A stretch of DNA of 64,000 nucleotides, from contig JADWQD010000016.1 in NCBI GenBank assembly GCA_016110215.1, positions 186,001-250,000 on the forward strand. The letters are read 5' to 3'. A program made the translations under genes and the position numbers. Below, piece by piece: positions 19,601-29,941 of this stretch. The notes under the pieces are model-generated. The model had not been told where the DNA came from and made no database searches. It was given only the letters and a program-made list of their open reading frames with translations. Each line of letters begins with the position of its first letter. Position 1 is the stretch's first letter. This DNA is from Capronia americana. Lineage: Eukaryota > Ascomycota > Eurotiomycetes > Chaetothyriales > Herpotrichiellaceae.

Positions 19601-21833
19601 CACCGCTCGCAATTGACGTTGCAAGAGTGAGGGCATTCCGGGGTGAGTCTCAGAGGCCGAGTGACGAGGCTGCCATCGAAAGCGGCACCAGCACCTGTGA
19701 GCATCTGCGAAGTAGTTACACCACGGGGCGAGAAAGAAGACTCATACGTGCTATTCTCTTCCACGCCGAAGTTGGCTCTCGGGCTTTCAGAGAGTCCCTC
19801 AATGATCATCAGAGTTGAATCATTTTCCTCCTCGAAGAGAAAGGCCCTGTCGGGCAAAGAGAAAAAGTCAGACCACGGGATGTCCTCCTCGGTGTTGAGG
19901 AAATCACCGAGACTCGAGCGCGGTAGATCTAGATTAAGTGTTAGTTGCTTCTCACTTCTGGAGTGTTTCGTCTTTACCCGTGGGGAATGATGACTGGGCC
20001 ATACTTTGCCCTTGATAGATCTGGCGATTACTTTCATTGCGAGGATGGACTTCCCTACAATGGCAGTTGTTGCAGCCGCACCCGCAATCAGGATCATGCT
20101 GTTGCCCAAGAGTCCCTGGAGACTCGGGGTCTCGGCTCCCGGACCACATGATCGATTGGTGTCCAAAGGGTGAGCCAGGGGCAACTGTAAAGTCATCTCT
20201 GCAGACTTGCTGCTCCAATGGTATCGTAGCCGGCATTGTCGAGCTAAAGGGTTCGTTTTCCCTTGATCCAGATGGGCTGGCAGCACGCGAATGATCCGCC
20301 GGGTCGTGTACGGCATCAGACAAGAGTTGGCAGTCGGCCTCCGCCGGCTTGCGTGTTCCTTCCTCGAAGTGCGGAAACTGTTGGGCCGGCAGAAGGAGAG
20401 GTATCCTTGTCGCTTCCTCAATCGATACCTTCAGCGATGCCGCAGAGACCATGAATGCTTGCACAGTTCCCGGATGCCCAGCAACAACATGACCGAGCAG
20501 CTCCCGACGCAACGGGTCGATTATCCACATACCGCAATCACCATAGTCTGGCCATACTCTTAGTATTCTTCCCCTGGTAGCGGTCAACGGTCACTCACCA
20601 ATTTCAGAGCCAAGTCGGACTGCATATACCCTGGCGAATTGCTTTGCGCCGGGCAGGCGGATGTATTCTGGAGCTCCGCTGACGTATGCTTCCTCAAGGC
20701 TTCCACCGACACCTCTGATAGCGCTAGCCTCAGTCGACTCCAAGGGCTGCTGCCTCACGCCTGCGATGAGCCTGGCCGCACAATCTGTGTTTTCCTTCGA
20801 GGGTGGAGCGGAAAGTTGTTCGACCAGCGTCGACTCGTTGTCCAGGCTGATGAGAGCCCAATCGAGACTGTCATCCGCAGTCCCAGAAGACATGAATCTC
20901 ACACAACCCAGGAGTCGTCCTGAATTCGCGGCCAGTACCTGAGTCGATCTCATTGTTATAGATTCTTGAGGTGAACCTTGCTGGGTGAGCTTTGCCAGCA
21001 AAAAAAGTCTGGAGATCCTACTCACCGATGCTTTCCACAGACATTGCGTCACTGTCGAAGGAGTCGCCTGATTCTCCATCGGGATCATCGTCGTCCAGAA
21101 ATCTGAAATAGGTAGGTCCGTCTTCTTCATCAATTTCCGCCTCTTCGTCGTCCGGGGCAGCATTTTTCTGCACAGCATGCGCAACGGTGAGGCCGTGGGC
21201 AGACCCATTCAGGTATACTACACCGCCAATGACAGCCCTCCGCATCAGTATTTGGGTCTCTTCATCCACTGCATAGATTGGTGCCCCATAGAGCGAGTTA
21301 CTCGCTTCCGAGGTGTAGACTTCGAGTGGTAATAAGGGCTCGGTCCTCGCCAGGTTTCGGCCTAATCTCCTGGGCCGGGGAGAATTGCGAACCTCGACCA
21401 GTCGAAATCCTGGGTATTTCGAGGTGAATCTCAACCACCACTGCTCATGCTGTAGTGCCACCATTGCCCGCTGGCAGTAGACTTTGCTTTCGCAGCTAAT
21501 TGCTATACATGGCCTGGCAGTTGACGCCTTTCGCCCCACCATATAGCAGCCGACAGAGTGGACTAAGTGCGCCTTTCGCTCTCCTTCGAAAAAGTCGTCG
21601 CGCGAGCTGAGAAAATGATGAAGCGTCTCGTCAATCTCCAGATAGGCAGCTAGCGCAGGTCCTTTGACGCCCCACCACTTATATGGTAGAATCCTATCCT
21701 GAAAACGGTCGTGGAGGATTTGAAAGCAGCGAGAGGCATCAATGGATTCTTCCGGGTTCGGCCAGTGTAGTTTTCGTAGCGGCGAACCCGAGATCATGAT
21801 GTGCTGTGGAGCAATGATCTTGACTTTGGACAT
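19570..21833 (-). CDS. trypsin-fold protein with cysteine in place of the catalytic serine
   Basis: Model on the minus strand: exons 21833-21026, 20919-20599, 20547-19978 and 19928-19570, 685 residues. The first two joins are well supported (GTGAGT donors, phase 1 kept); the last exon is less sure. The N-terminal ~200 residues resemble a fungal domain seen before chymotrypsin-like folds (TARPCIAISCESKVYCQRA). The protease-like part has HGLTVAHAV (His), SLDWALISLD (Asp) and, after intron 2, GDCGMWIID where trypsins have GDSG. Then LLGHVVAGHP follows. So the triad is intact except Ser to Cys. It might be a cysteine-dependent protease or inactive. A second open frame overlaps 19978-20421 and contains a hydrophobic segment after an ATG at 20097, so the 3' half may belong to another model. 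The gene is divergent from the next one. Confidence 0.65.
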
Positions 21834-22247
21834 AATGATAAATGGCGGTCACTCTGCTTTCCAGAGGGGTCGGACCGAGTCATCCGCTGTCGACAAGCGC
21901 GTGGCTCGGAGCATAACTGTAAGAGCACAATGCGTGAGAGATTGAATGTCCGCAGTATGGAGGTAGAGGACGACGGGCCTCGACTCTTCGAAATAAAGGC
22001 CGCGAGTCGAGCTCGGTGGTTAGGCTGCGCCACGACTAGCTGCATCTGTGGCTGCGGCTCAGAAGAAGCTTCAGCTGCCAATACGAGCTCTGGGAGGGCG
22101 CAGCAATCGCATCCAGGCAACACTGATGATTGCTTCAGCCTCAAAGTATATCTAGATGCTGGTAAGTAGCGGACGGGAATATGAGAAACGACGCAGAGGT
22201 TGAGGCCCGTCTCCTTAACCCCCTGGACCCAATAGCGCGCCTTAGAG
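21834..22247. promoter_or_regulatory. shared divergent upstream region
   Basis: A 414-bp gap between the divergent starts of the trypsin-fold gene and the membrane-anchored protein gene. It presumably carries both promoters; no specific site was recognised. Confidence 0.4.
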
Positions 22248-23288
22248 ATGGCCATCCCGACCGAGAAACAGGAGATTGAGATATTTCGGAAGGCTGAATT
22301 GCTTCGAACAACATCAGTGAACACTGTGTGCCGATCATGGATGTTAGACGAAGTCTGGGGCATCAAGTCATCGGCTAATCACATATCTGCTTTCGATTTC
22401 TACTTCGAGCATTATGAACATTACTGCTCGGCCATCGAAGAGTCGCTTTGCTGGCTCACCCACAGCAATGCTATCGGCGCCGTCCAAAGAATGCTGACCC
22501 AGCGCCGCGAATCTTGCGTGGATGAGCTTCTGAGATTGGTCCCGCCGGGCACTGTCAACAAGACCTTGGCTGTGGACAAATGGATGGCACTCGTCGCAGA
22601 CTCTCTGCTCTTCATGGACATAACGAATTGGCTTCCCAACGAGACACTTCGGGAAATGATTGATCGATCGGTCGCTGTAAGATCTGTGCAAGACGACTCC
22701 TTCCGATTACCAAGATCATTCAACGCGCGGACGATCACAAAGGTTGCTGGGATTAACGTTCAATGGACAACCCGGCTGACTTCTCACCTGGAGGTATCCG
22801 GTAACGACTGCGACGTCGCGGTGTTCCACTGTGGAACAGTGCTTGAGCTCTATCAGCGATCGAAGCATTCGCACATCTTCCCGGACGGTTTTCTGTCTGA
22901 GACTCACAAGACGATGTCGTTGCTGCTACCAAAGTCAGATACACTCGTACGAAAGTGGCTCCTGAGTGAGCAAAAACAGCTTGGGCTTGATGGCTCAGTC
23001 CTTACCTGCCCATATCTTCGAGCGTCAGAAAGGAACATCCGTTGCTTCGACTATTACCGAGAACGCCTGATCATCTTGAAAGAAGTTTTCGAAGAGCATG
23101 AACCCCGTGGCATCCGGCAGTTTTGGCGCGACGACCGGAAGCCAGTACAGTGGTGGACCTTTTGGATTGCCATCATCGTCTTCGTGCTGACATTGATCGG
23201 TTGTGTCGAGGGGGCTTTGCAAGTATACAAAGCGTTTAACCCGGGGGGTGATTCGATCTCTGCGTTAGGATGTGAAAGGAGATCATAA
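22248..23288 (+). CDS. fungal protein of unknown function with a C-terminal membrane anchor
   Basis: An intronless frame of 346 residues. The bulk is soluble and mixed in composition. Near residue 270 comes a conserved-looking block, YYRERLIILKEVFEEHEP, followed by RKPVQWWTFWIAIIVFVLT, which begins a single hydrophobic segment (about residues 300-323), then EGALQVYKAF. This end is typical of a widespread uncharacterised Pezizomycotina family; function is unknown. The arrangement predicts a tail-anchored or single-pass membrane protein with most of the chain on one side. It is divergent from the trypsin-fold gene. Confidence 0.8.
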   Translation: MAIPTEKQEIEIFRKAELLRTTSVNTVCRSWMLDEVWGIKSSANHISAFDFYFEHYEHYCSAIEESLCWLTHSNAIGAVQRMLTQRRESCVDELLRLVPPGTVNKTLAVDKWMALVADSLLFMDITNWLPNETLREMIDRSVAVRSVQDDSFRLPRSFNARTITKVAGINVQWTTRLTSHLEVSGNDCDVAVFHCGTVLELYQRSKHSHIFPDGFLSETHKTMSLLLPKSDTLVRKWLLSEQKQLGLDGSVLTCPYLRASERNIRCFDYYRERLIILKEVFEEHEPRGIRQFWRDDRKPVQWWTFWIAIIVFVLTLIGCVEGALQVYKAFNPGGDSISALGCERRS

Positions 23289-23783
23289 GAAAAGCTTCGA
23301 ATTGTCGAATAATTGCTGATCCAAGCAATTCGAGGCTCGCGTCGTGGACAACATCAATTTGAGCGTTTAGCTTCTTCGCGAGCGTACACAGTACTCCGCT
23401 CTGTATGTCTCCTGTGAGTTCAGTCAAGCCTTGACGGCACTGCTAAACGAAGATCTCAATCAGGCGGACTCTACCCACTTGTCGGCCGATAGGGCATGAA
23501 ACTGCATGTGCTCGGCATTGCTTAAGCATGCAATAACGGGGACGTTCCGCTCTCCCCTACGCCGCTTAGCTAAGGCATGCTTACCAGCCTTTCAGGTACA
23601 AAGAGCCTATTAACTTTGCCAGCGTCATCCCCGTTCCGAGCACGACTGTTCTGCTGAACACCGTACAAATCAGAAAGGGACAGTGTAGTCCATAATCGAA
23701 GTGCTCATAATCCACACTTCGACAGTTTGCAGGAGGAAAGCAAGCGGAGGCGAAGAACCGCATCGAATGCCACGAGGCGGTAA
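23289..23783. other. intergenic, upstream of the LigB-type gene
   Basis: No gene seen; expected to carry the promoter of the dioxygenase gene. Confidence 0.4.
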
Positions 23784-24866
23784 ATGCTTCGAGATATAAG
23801 AGCGGCGACGGCGACTATAATATCCATATCAGCACTTGCCATACTTCTGCTGGCAATCGGACTACATCCACGCTCCCCATTTCATCAACAGAATTTCGAC
23901 GACCTGGCTTCTTCTCGACTATCAAACCCCCTGAGACTGCTGTCAAGCCTGATCAAGCCATATTCAACCAACTCAACCATGGCCAAAAGAACGCCAGTGT
24001 ATTTCGTGTCTCATGGCGTAAGTCTGGGCCACTGCTCCTGCTAGTGCAAGACTGACAAATGTGGATAGGGTCCCAACACAATGTACGAGATCAACCACCC
24101 CGTGTACCCCCAACTCCAAAGCATCGGCAAGGAAATTACAAACAAAGTCAAGCCCTCAGCGGTCGTAGTGTTTTCCGCCCACTGGCAAGCCGGACGCCCC
24201 AACACGATCGAAGTCAATGTCGCCGAAGAAGAGCCTTTGCTCTACGACTATTATGGCTTCCCACGCCACTATTACATGGAGAAATTTCCAAACAAGGGCT
24301 CCACGAAAGTCGCTCAACGAGTCATTGATGTCCTGGGAGAGAATGGGATTCGCACGGAGAAGACGGAAAGAGGGCTCGACCATGGAGTCTTCGTGCCCTT
24401 CAAAGTCATGTTCGACCCGGAAAAGAATCCTCTGACAGTTCCCATCGTGCAAGTTAGTTTGTTTGACGACGAAACAGACGCTGCAGCACATATTAAACTC
24501 GGTCGCGCGGTGGAGAAACTCAGGGAGGAGAACATCCTCATTATCTGCTCGGGAATGAGCGTACACAACCTCCGTCATTTCATGATGCTAGGCAGAGGAA
24601 CAGATCGAACAATGCCCTACGCCGTGACGTTTGACGAAGCCCTGAAAGTCGCGACGGAGACGAAACCGGGCGAGCAGAGGGATGAGAATATGATTGAATT
24701 GCTGGAGAGGCCGGATGCGAGACAAGCCCATCCGACATTTGAGCATTTGTTGCCCATCCACATCGCGGTCGGGGCGGCTGGTAGCGACCAGGGCAAGCAG
24801 TTGTGGACGCTTGCGGAGGCCAGTATGGGATGGGCGCAATATCGGTTCGGAGAGCTTGCGGCATAG
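23784..24866 (+). CDS. LigB-type extradiol ring-cleavage dioxygenase (DODA-like)
   Basis: Two exons, 23784-24017 and 24069-24866, with a GTAAGT...TAG intron in phase 0. The full frame is 343 residues; from an internal ATG at 23979 it is 278. The family is the non-haem iron extradiol dioxygenases of the LigB/4,5-DOPA dioxygenase type, which open catechol rings. Metal- and substrate-site motifs seen: VSHGGPNTM (His, split by the intron), FSAHWQ (His), LDHGVFVP (His) and MSVHNLR. Family members usually have about 260-300 residues and start just before YFVSHG, which favours the internal ATG. The longer form adds a hydrophobic segment (IISISALAILLLAIGL) that could anchor it in a membrane or send it to mitochondria. 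The natural substrate is unknown. Confidence 0.9.
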
Positions 24867-25050
24867 GGTAACCTGGCAAATATGGAAAAATTGTCGGTTG
24901 TCGTCCTTTTAGCATGCAGTCGTATGTACAATTGTATTCATCTTCGCTCGCCCGCTTGTTCAGGTACGACAGCATAGCTCTTCTGCCGCAATTTTTTGTT
25001 CCCTTTTCAAGCAGGTTGAGTATCGTACACGGGGTTCTCGGAGAACAAGC

Positions 25051-25514
25051 TCATGAAGCGCCTTCGTCACTCTTCACTAGGGTCGTGACCTTGTCTTCAA
25101 TTTCCTTGTCTGAGAGGCCTGTGGTAGCTTGTGAGAACAGACTCAAGGATGACCTAGCAGAGGCAAGCTTACCTGCTAATGACTCTGACTTCTCCTTGCC
25201 GAATCCTGTTTGATCGACTCATCAGCATTCCAGCGCAACCGTCATGTGTTCACGAAATTCGTACCATATCTCGCCCACACTTTTGGTTCGACGCCCGTAG
25301 CTTCTCGTATTAAGATGGGGATGCTGGGGTTGTGGTGCTTCATGGTAGGGTACGCTCGTCTCAGGAATGACCTAAGTCGACCGTCAGTAGTTTGCACCGC
25401 CTGAGGATCCTGGAACTGGTAGACAGACCTGCAAGCATCACTTCCCTGACCTGAATTGCTGAGGTGGAATCGGAGCTCTCTCAGGCCTTGACCGAAAGCA
25501 TACTTGGTCGCCAT
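25051..25514 (-). CDS. NADH:ubiquinone oxidoreductase 10.5-kDa/B8 subunit (NDUFA2)
   Basis: Four small exons on the minus strand, 25514-25429, 25371-25265, 25205-25173 and 25118-25051, give 97 residues, the normal length. The thioredoxin-like accessory subunit of mitochondrial complex I. Seen: MATKYAF, ELRFHLSNSGQGS, SFLRRAYPTMKHHNP, IPILIREATGVEPKVWARY, a short third exon (FGKEKSESLAG), and LSDKEIEDKV at the end. The joins each keep phase and restore the family pattern. The intron between exons 1 and 2 has an unusual GTCTGT donor but a good CTGAC branch site. The gene lies head to head with a mitochondrial pyruvate carrier gene. Confidence 0.92.
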
Positions 25515-26056
25515 GGCGGCCTGTCAGAAAAGAACGGAACAGCGTGTATTCAGAATGTCACAGCGCACCGCCTCGTTATGTAACAGTTGGGAGCGACTTC
25601 GATGTTAATGCAGTTGCGGTTATTGGAGCAGCAAATGCGGATGCATCAAGCCCGATCAAGCTTGATGGTATCAACACCATCACTGGCTGAAATACTGATG
25701 TCACCTTGGCGTAATTTTCGAACGCAGGACAAAGAATTTGAGTAGGGCAGGCATCGCTTCTCCGTATCTGCCCCGTCAGACTAAAATCATAGGCGCTTTC
25801 GGCGTTGAACCAACGGAGATTGTGAAAACGATTTACCGGGGGATTTGGCCTGAACTTCTCCTCATCGCCAATTCAAGTCAACCTCAACGACCCTGACTCA
25901 CTTTCCACCATCAATTCTGTTTCTCTTTGCCGCCGCTGTCATCTACAGGCGACACTCTCCACTCCTTCTACGCTCTCTCGTTACCGGGTTATCGTGTCCA
26001 GTTGCGCCCTTGCACTCGCATTCGACTGACTCATATCAATTGGGGGGGTCGCGATT
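25515..26056. promoter_or_regulatory. divergent promoter region of two mitochondrial genes
   Basis: A 542-bp gap between the NDUFA2 start (minus strand) and the pyruvate carrier start (plus strand). The last ~150 bases before 26057 are pyrimidine-rich (ccaccatc, ctctcc). Shared control of the two nuclear-encoded mitochondrial genes is possible but not shown. Confidence 0.45.
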
Positions 26057-26821
26057 ATGTCCGCTCGATTCGGTCTGCGCTTCGCGCAGCAAACTGCCCG
26101 CCAGCCATTCGCGTCGCGGACACCCTTCCAGTTTCGACAAGCCTTTAAACGATGGCAAGGAACGGCCGCCAACCCGGCTGTCGAGGGCGCCCCAGCGCAA
26201 CATCAGAGCCTGTTCCAGCGACTGTGGACTAGTGAGGTCGGGATAAAGACTGTGCATTTCTGGTAAGGACACTGGCTATGACAAGATTCGGGACTTTGGG
26301 CTCTCAAGATGCAATGGGCTGCAAGTTTCCATATTCTATGCGGGATCATCAGGGTTGACATATGTGTGATTGACTAGGGCTCCTATCATGAAATGGGGTG
26401 TCGTCCTCGCTGGTGCTTCGGACTTCCTGCGTCCTGCCGAGAAGCTGTCTCTGACGCAAAACGCCGCTCTTATGGCTACTGGTTCTATCTGGACGAGGTG
26501 GTGCTTCGTCATTCGACCCAAAAACATGCTGTGAGTCCCACACCATTCTCATCTGAATCCTGTCGCAAAGTACCTGGAGCTCTATTGCTAGGACTCAGCA
26601 AATAAGGTGATCTGCCATGAAGTCATGCTGATGGTACGTCAATATATAGCCTCGCGGCAGTGAACTTCTGCCTGTTCCTCGTCGGCACCATCCAATGTAC
26701 GCGTATCTTGATGTATCAGGCATCGCAGAAGGGCAACGAGACCGAAGCATTGAAGGCGATGGAGACGGACATTGTTGACTCGGCGAAGAGCATCGAGAAG
26801 AAAGTCGAGGCAAAATTGTAA
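26057..26821 (+). CDS. mitochondrial pyruvate carrier subunit (MPC2/FMP43-like)
   Basis: Three exons, 26057-26262, 26378-26530 and 26650-26821, give 176 residues. A subunit of the inner-membrane pyruvate carrier that moves cytosolic pyruvate into the matrix. Seen: a basic N-terminal region (SRTPFQFRQAFKRWQG) fitting a presequence, then the MPC core HFWAPIMKWGVVLAG (split by intron 1), FLRPAEKLSLTQNAAL, TGSIWTRWCFVIRPKNM, and after intron 2 LAAVNFCLFLVGTIQ. The three hydrophobic stretches match the family. The C-terminal ~35 residues are charged, helix-like and soluble. Splice donors are GTAAGG and GTGAGT. FMP43/MPC2 branch is preferred over MPC1 by length and the N-terminal extension. Confidence 0.9.
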
Positions 26822-28334
26822 AGCGACGAGTGAAGTGACTTGGACGGGACCTGGAATCAGGGCCGAAGCTTGGCTATGCGAACTCGGATCATGAGCTGTC
26901 TCTGGGCCAAGTGCTGTGCAGGCAGAGACTACTATTACCTTTAGACTTTCAAAACACGACACATTGGTCGCAACCATCTCTGCGATGGATGTTGCTGGCT
27001 TCCTCTGGAGAGACTTCTTGTATGGAAGCAATCGCATCTCGCTTCCGCACGCGAGTCAGATGCCATGTCTTGGAGGGTACTATTTGAGGCAAATATTGAC
27101 CTATTGGGCATCAGAGTGCTAATTCTTTTTTATCTGTGACTGTCGGAATCTCGACCAGATATTCGGCAGACCGCGCGGACCGCACAGACAGCACTCACGG
27201 GAGCGTGCCGTGCAGGAGATTCATTCCAACATGAACCATGAGCAGAAACTCGCAACGACCTCGTTCGTACCAGGACTCTTCGTGTCTGTGATAAGGCGTC
27301 GTAGTCGGTTAGTAACAGCTTCAGAAGCAATCTACTGGGCTTGTACATAGTTGAAGCTCAAACGGCGGAGGCCACCGATTCGGCATATCTCGCAAACCCA
27401 GCCTTGTTGAAGGTGATTGGCGTCCGGCGATGATACGTACCGAAAATGAGGTCACGATATGTACTGTAAATGTCGATTCTTCTGCACGTCATGCGCTTAT
27501 GGCTTCAATACCTTGCGCCACCAGAGTCCAATTGCTATCTCTGCTTCCATCTTGTTTATGTCCTCAGCAGTCATGTGGTGTTCTCATGGTGTGCTTGCTG
27601 TTTGCCTTTGTTTCGCGGTCCGAGCTAACTTGCACTGTCATGGATCAAGTGACCATCCCGGGCTCGTCATGCATAACCTGATTTGATCGTCCTCGGTGCC
27701 CCGATGGGATTTGTATGGACGGAACATTGACCCACGCTTCTCCGGCAATGCAGGACAAAAAGCCCAGGCTGACGACTCGGGATGCTCGCCTTGTCGCTTA
27801 GGGGGCATTTCCAGGACACCCACAGTGAGATAAATCTACGATAAGGCCTTGGTCTTGGCTCATCGTCATGCGCCGATCGGAGATTTGGCATCGTACGATA
27901 CAGATTGTTTAGTGGCGATCGAAGAAGACCAACGTCAAACAGAATATGGGCGACCGGACGGCAAATCTGTCTTGCGCCACCTCCACCACCTTCTTTGTTC
28001 TGGCTGCTCCCTCGCGCATCTATTTATTGTGTACGGATCTTTGTCCCCGCTCACTTCTGCAGAGAATATCCTCGGCTCGTACATTATTCCAACGTTGGCA
28101 ACCAAGACCCAAGTATCTGTGACGTAGTCTCCACTTCTGTGCATATCATACTTCAAAGTGCTGCACCCCAGACTTTCAGTACTCTGTACTCGCGCTCTCC
28201 AAGTTATCTGCGTGCCCGTTGCGACAACCAAAAGAGACATTGGGCCCTGCATTTGGCCAACATCCGTACCTCTCAAAAGCATATCGGACCAGATCAGATC
28301 AGATCAGATCAGTCACCTCTAGCGTGTCGCCACG
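26822..28334. other. intergenic, no convincing gene
   Basis: A long plus-strand frame opens at 27905 but its translation has a random, Arg/Ser/Pro-rich composition. A short GATCA-type tandem repeat sits just before the small frame at 28335. Confidence 0.4.
28290..28312. repeat. AGATC microsatellite
   Basis: Four and a half tandem copies of a five-base AGATC unit, about 25 bases upstream of the ATG at 28335. A simple repeat in a probable leader. Confidence 0.8.
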
Positions 28335-28664
28335 ATGAACTCAGCAATGATTCGGTTCCCAACATTTCGGTCTACCCATACTGCCGACGACAAGCCTACT
28401 GCGCAAGATTCTTTGCGCGAGATCCTCAGGAAAGCGTCTCAGAGTTCTTCAACGACTACACCGTCATCGTCGCCATCTCGCTTACGACCCGAACCTGTCG
28501 GCCTTCAGCACCACGAGGAGAAGGCCAGGACCAATTCCATCTCGACAACATCGACCGGCACGAGTTCGCGATGGTCGACCTCGACCTTGAGTCCGAGGAG
28601 GAGTCAATCCTCGTCGAACAGCCACGAAGAGAAGTGGAATTTCAACTTCTTCACCGGTCGGTAG
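28335..28664 (+). CDS. small Ser/Thr-rich hypothetical protein
   Basis: A frame of 109 residues with ATG in a favourable context (gccacgATGa). It starts MNSAMIRFPTFRS, has a short helix-like DSLREILRKASQ, then a long Ser/Thr/Pro-rich run and an aromatic C-terminus (EEKWNFNFFTGR). No domain recognised. The end looks selected rather than random, but a longer frame (27905-28996) also covers this interval in another phase. Support is moderate at best. Confidence 0.4.
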   Translation: MNSAMIRFPTFRSTHTADDKPTAQDSLREILRKASQSSSTTTPSSSPSRLRPEPVGLQHHEEKARTNSISTTSTGTSSRWSTSTLSPRRSQSSSNSHEEKWNFNFFTGR

Positions 28665-29941
28665 CGAAGAGCCGGAGAGGTCGACTTGAGGCAGAAGCGT
28701 ACAATCAGCGTCAGGGTTTATGGTTCAAGGAAGGAAGCGGCCTCGTCTGCCGCAGGGCTCAGCGCAGGTTTGCGAAGCAGTTCAGAACTCAACGGCCGCA
28801 CCAGTCATACCACACTTCGTCGCCATTGCCTCCTCCGGCTGCTTGGGCCCAGCTAGTACATCAACACCAGGCCTTAACGGCTCGACTACGATGCATATCG
28901 ACGACTCAAATCAACTCAGATCACTTCTTTTCACGACGGACAGCACCTTACTATGCACGACATAGGACCGTGGGAACGCACCTGGTCGGCGGCTAGATCT
29001 GGGACCCTAGGTCCTAGCTTTATACCGAAACCTCACTGTCCCGTCAATCCCATAACTACACGCGAAAAAGAAGACCGAAGAAATGGGTGCGTGAGTTGTT
29101 GACTCACAGCCCCTTTCTTCAAACGGACGTCTCCTCCATCCTTCCTCCACATATGCTACCCAAGCTATTGCTGGGTGCTAGGGGCGAATACGAATGCGAA
29201 TGCGAACGTCAAGTGCTGACATGCCATTAATCAACATTAGGATCAGGCGTGGAGACACCTGTGGTCCCAATCTGCTCTGCCCTGCTTTGATCCCAATACG
29301 ACGCGGCGAGGCGGGCTACCCGCAGAGACTAGGCAACTTACGAGGACTCGAGGACATCATATGTAATAGGAACGGGACATAAGAAGAACACCAGACAAGA
29401 AGGACAAGAAGATATAGGAAGGATAAGAAGGACAAGAAGGACAAGAAGCGACCAGACGGGCCAGAAGGGATAAGAAGAAGAGGTACCTAGTTATCGAGAG
29501 CTTTATAATCCCCTCGACCATGTATCATATATCATTGCCGCAGTATCGAGCAGCATCACCAGGCAGGCCCCCGAGCAGACACAGGAATCTGTGCCTCGAA
29601 TCAGCCTCGCAGAGCTTGGAACGTTTGTTGTTTTACTCACTCCCTACGCCACATGCGTGAAGGATATATATTCAAGTCCGTCGATAATAAAAGTTCATTA
29701 AGTGCGTCGTCGATACATATGCATCGGTCCTCCCCATTTTGGGATGATCCCCTTTTCGTCGATGATCCCATTCCTTGACTCCAGGGCATATTTTCCCAAA
29801 AGACCCGCAAAAAGAGGCATCTGCCGGAAGAACCTTCGCCAGCTACGAAATCGGCTTGTTCCTCAAGCTGACCCTGCTAGAGCCTCATGCTTGATGTGTT
29901 GAAGCTGGGAAGAAGGGCAGTAGGAATCGAGTATCCCACTT
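28665..29941. other. intergenic with purine-rich repeat
   Basis: No gene seen. It contains a purine-rich repeat at 29391-29482; the right end is the 3' flank of the Chs4-like gene. Confidence 0.45.
29391..29482. repeat. imperfect AAGAAGGAC purine repeat
   Basis: Several imperfect copies of aagaaggac/aagaag on the plus strand, almost without pyrimidines other than C. Low-complexity tract in an intergenic region. Confidence 0.75.
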
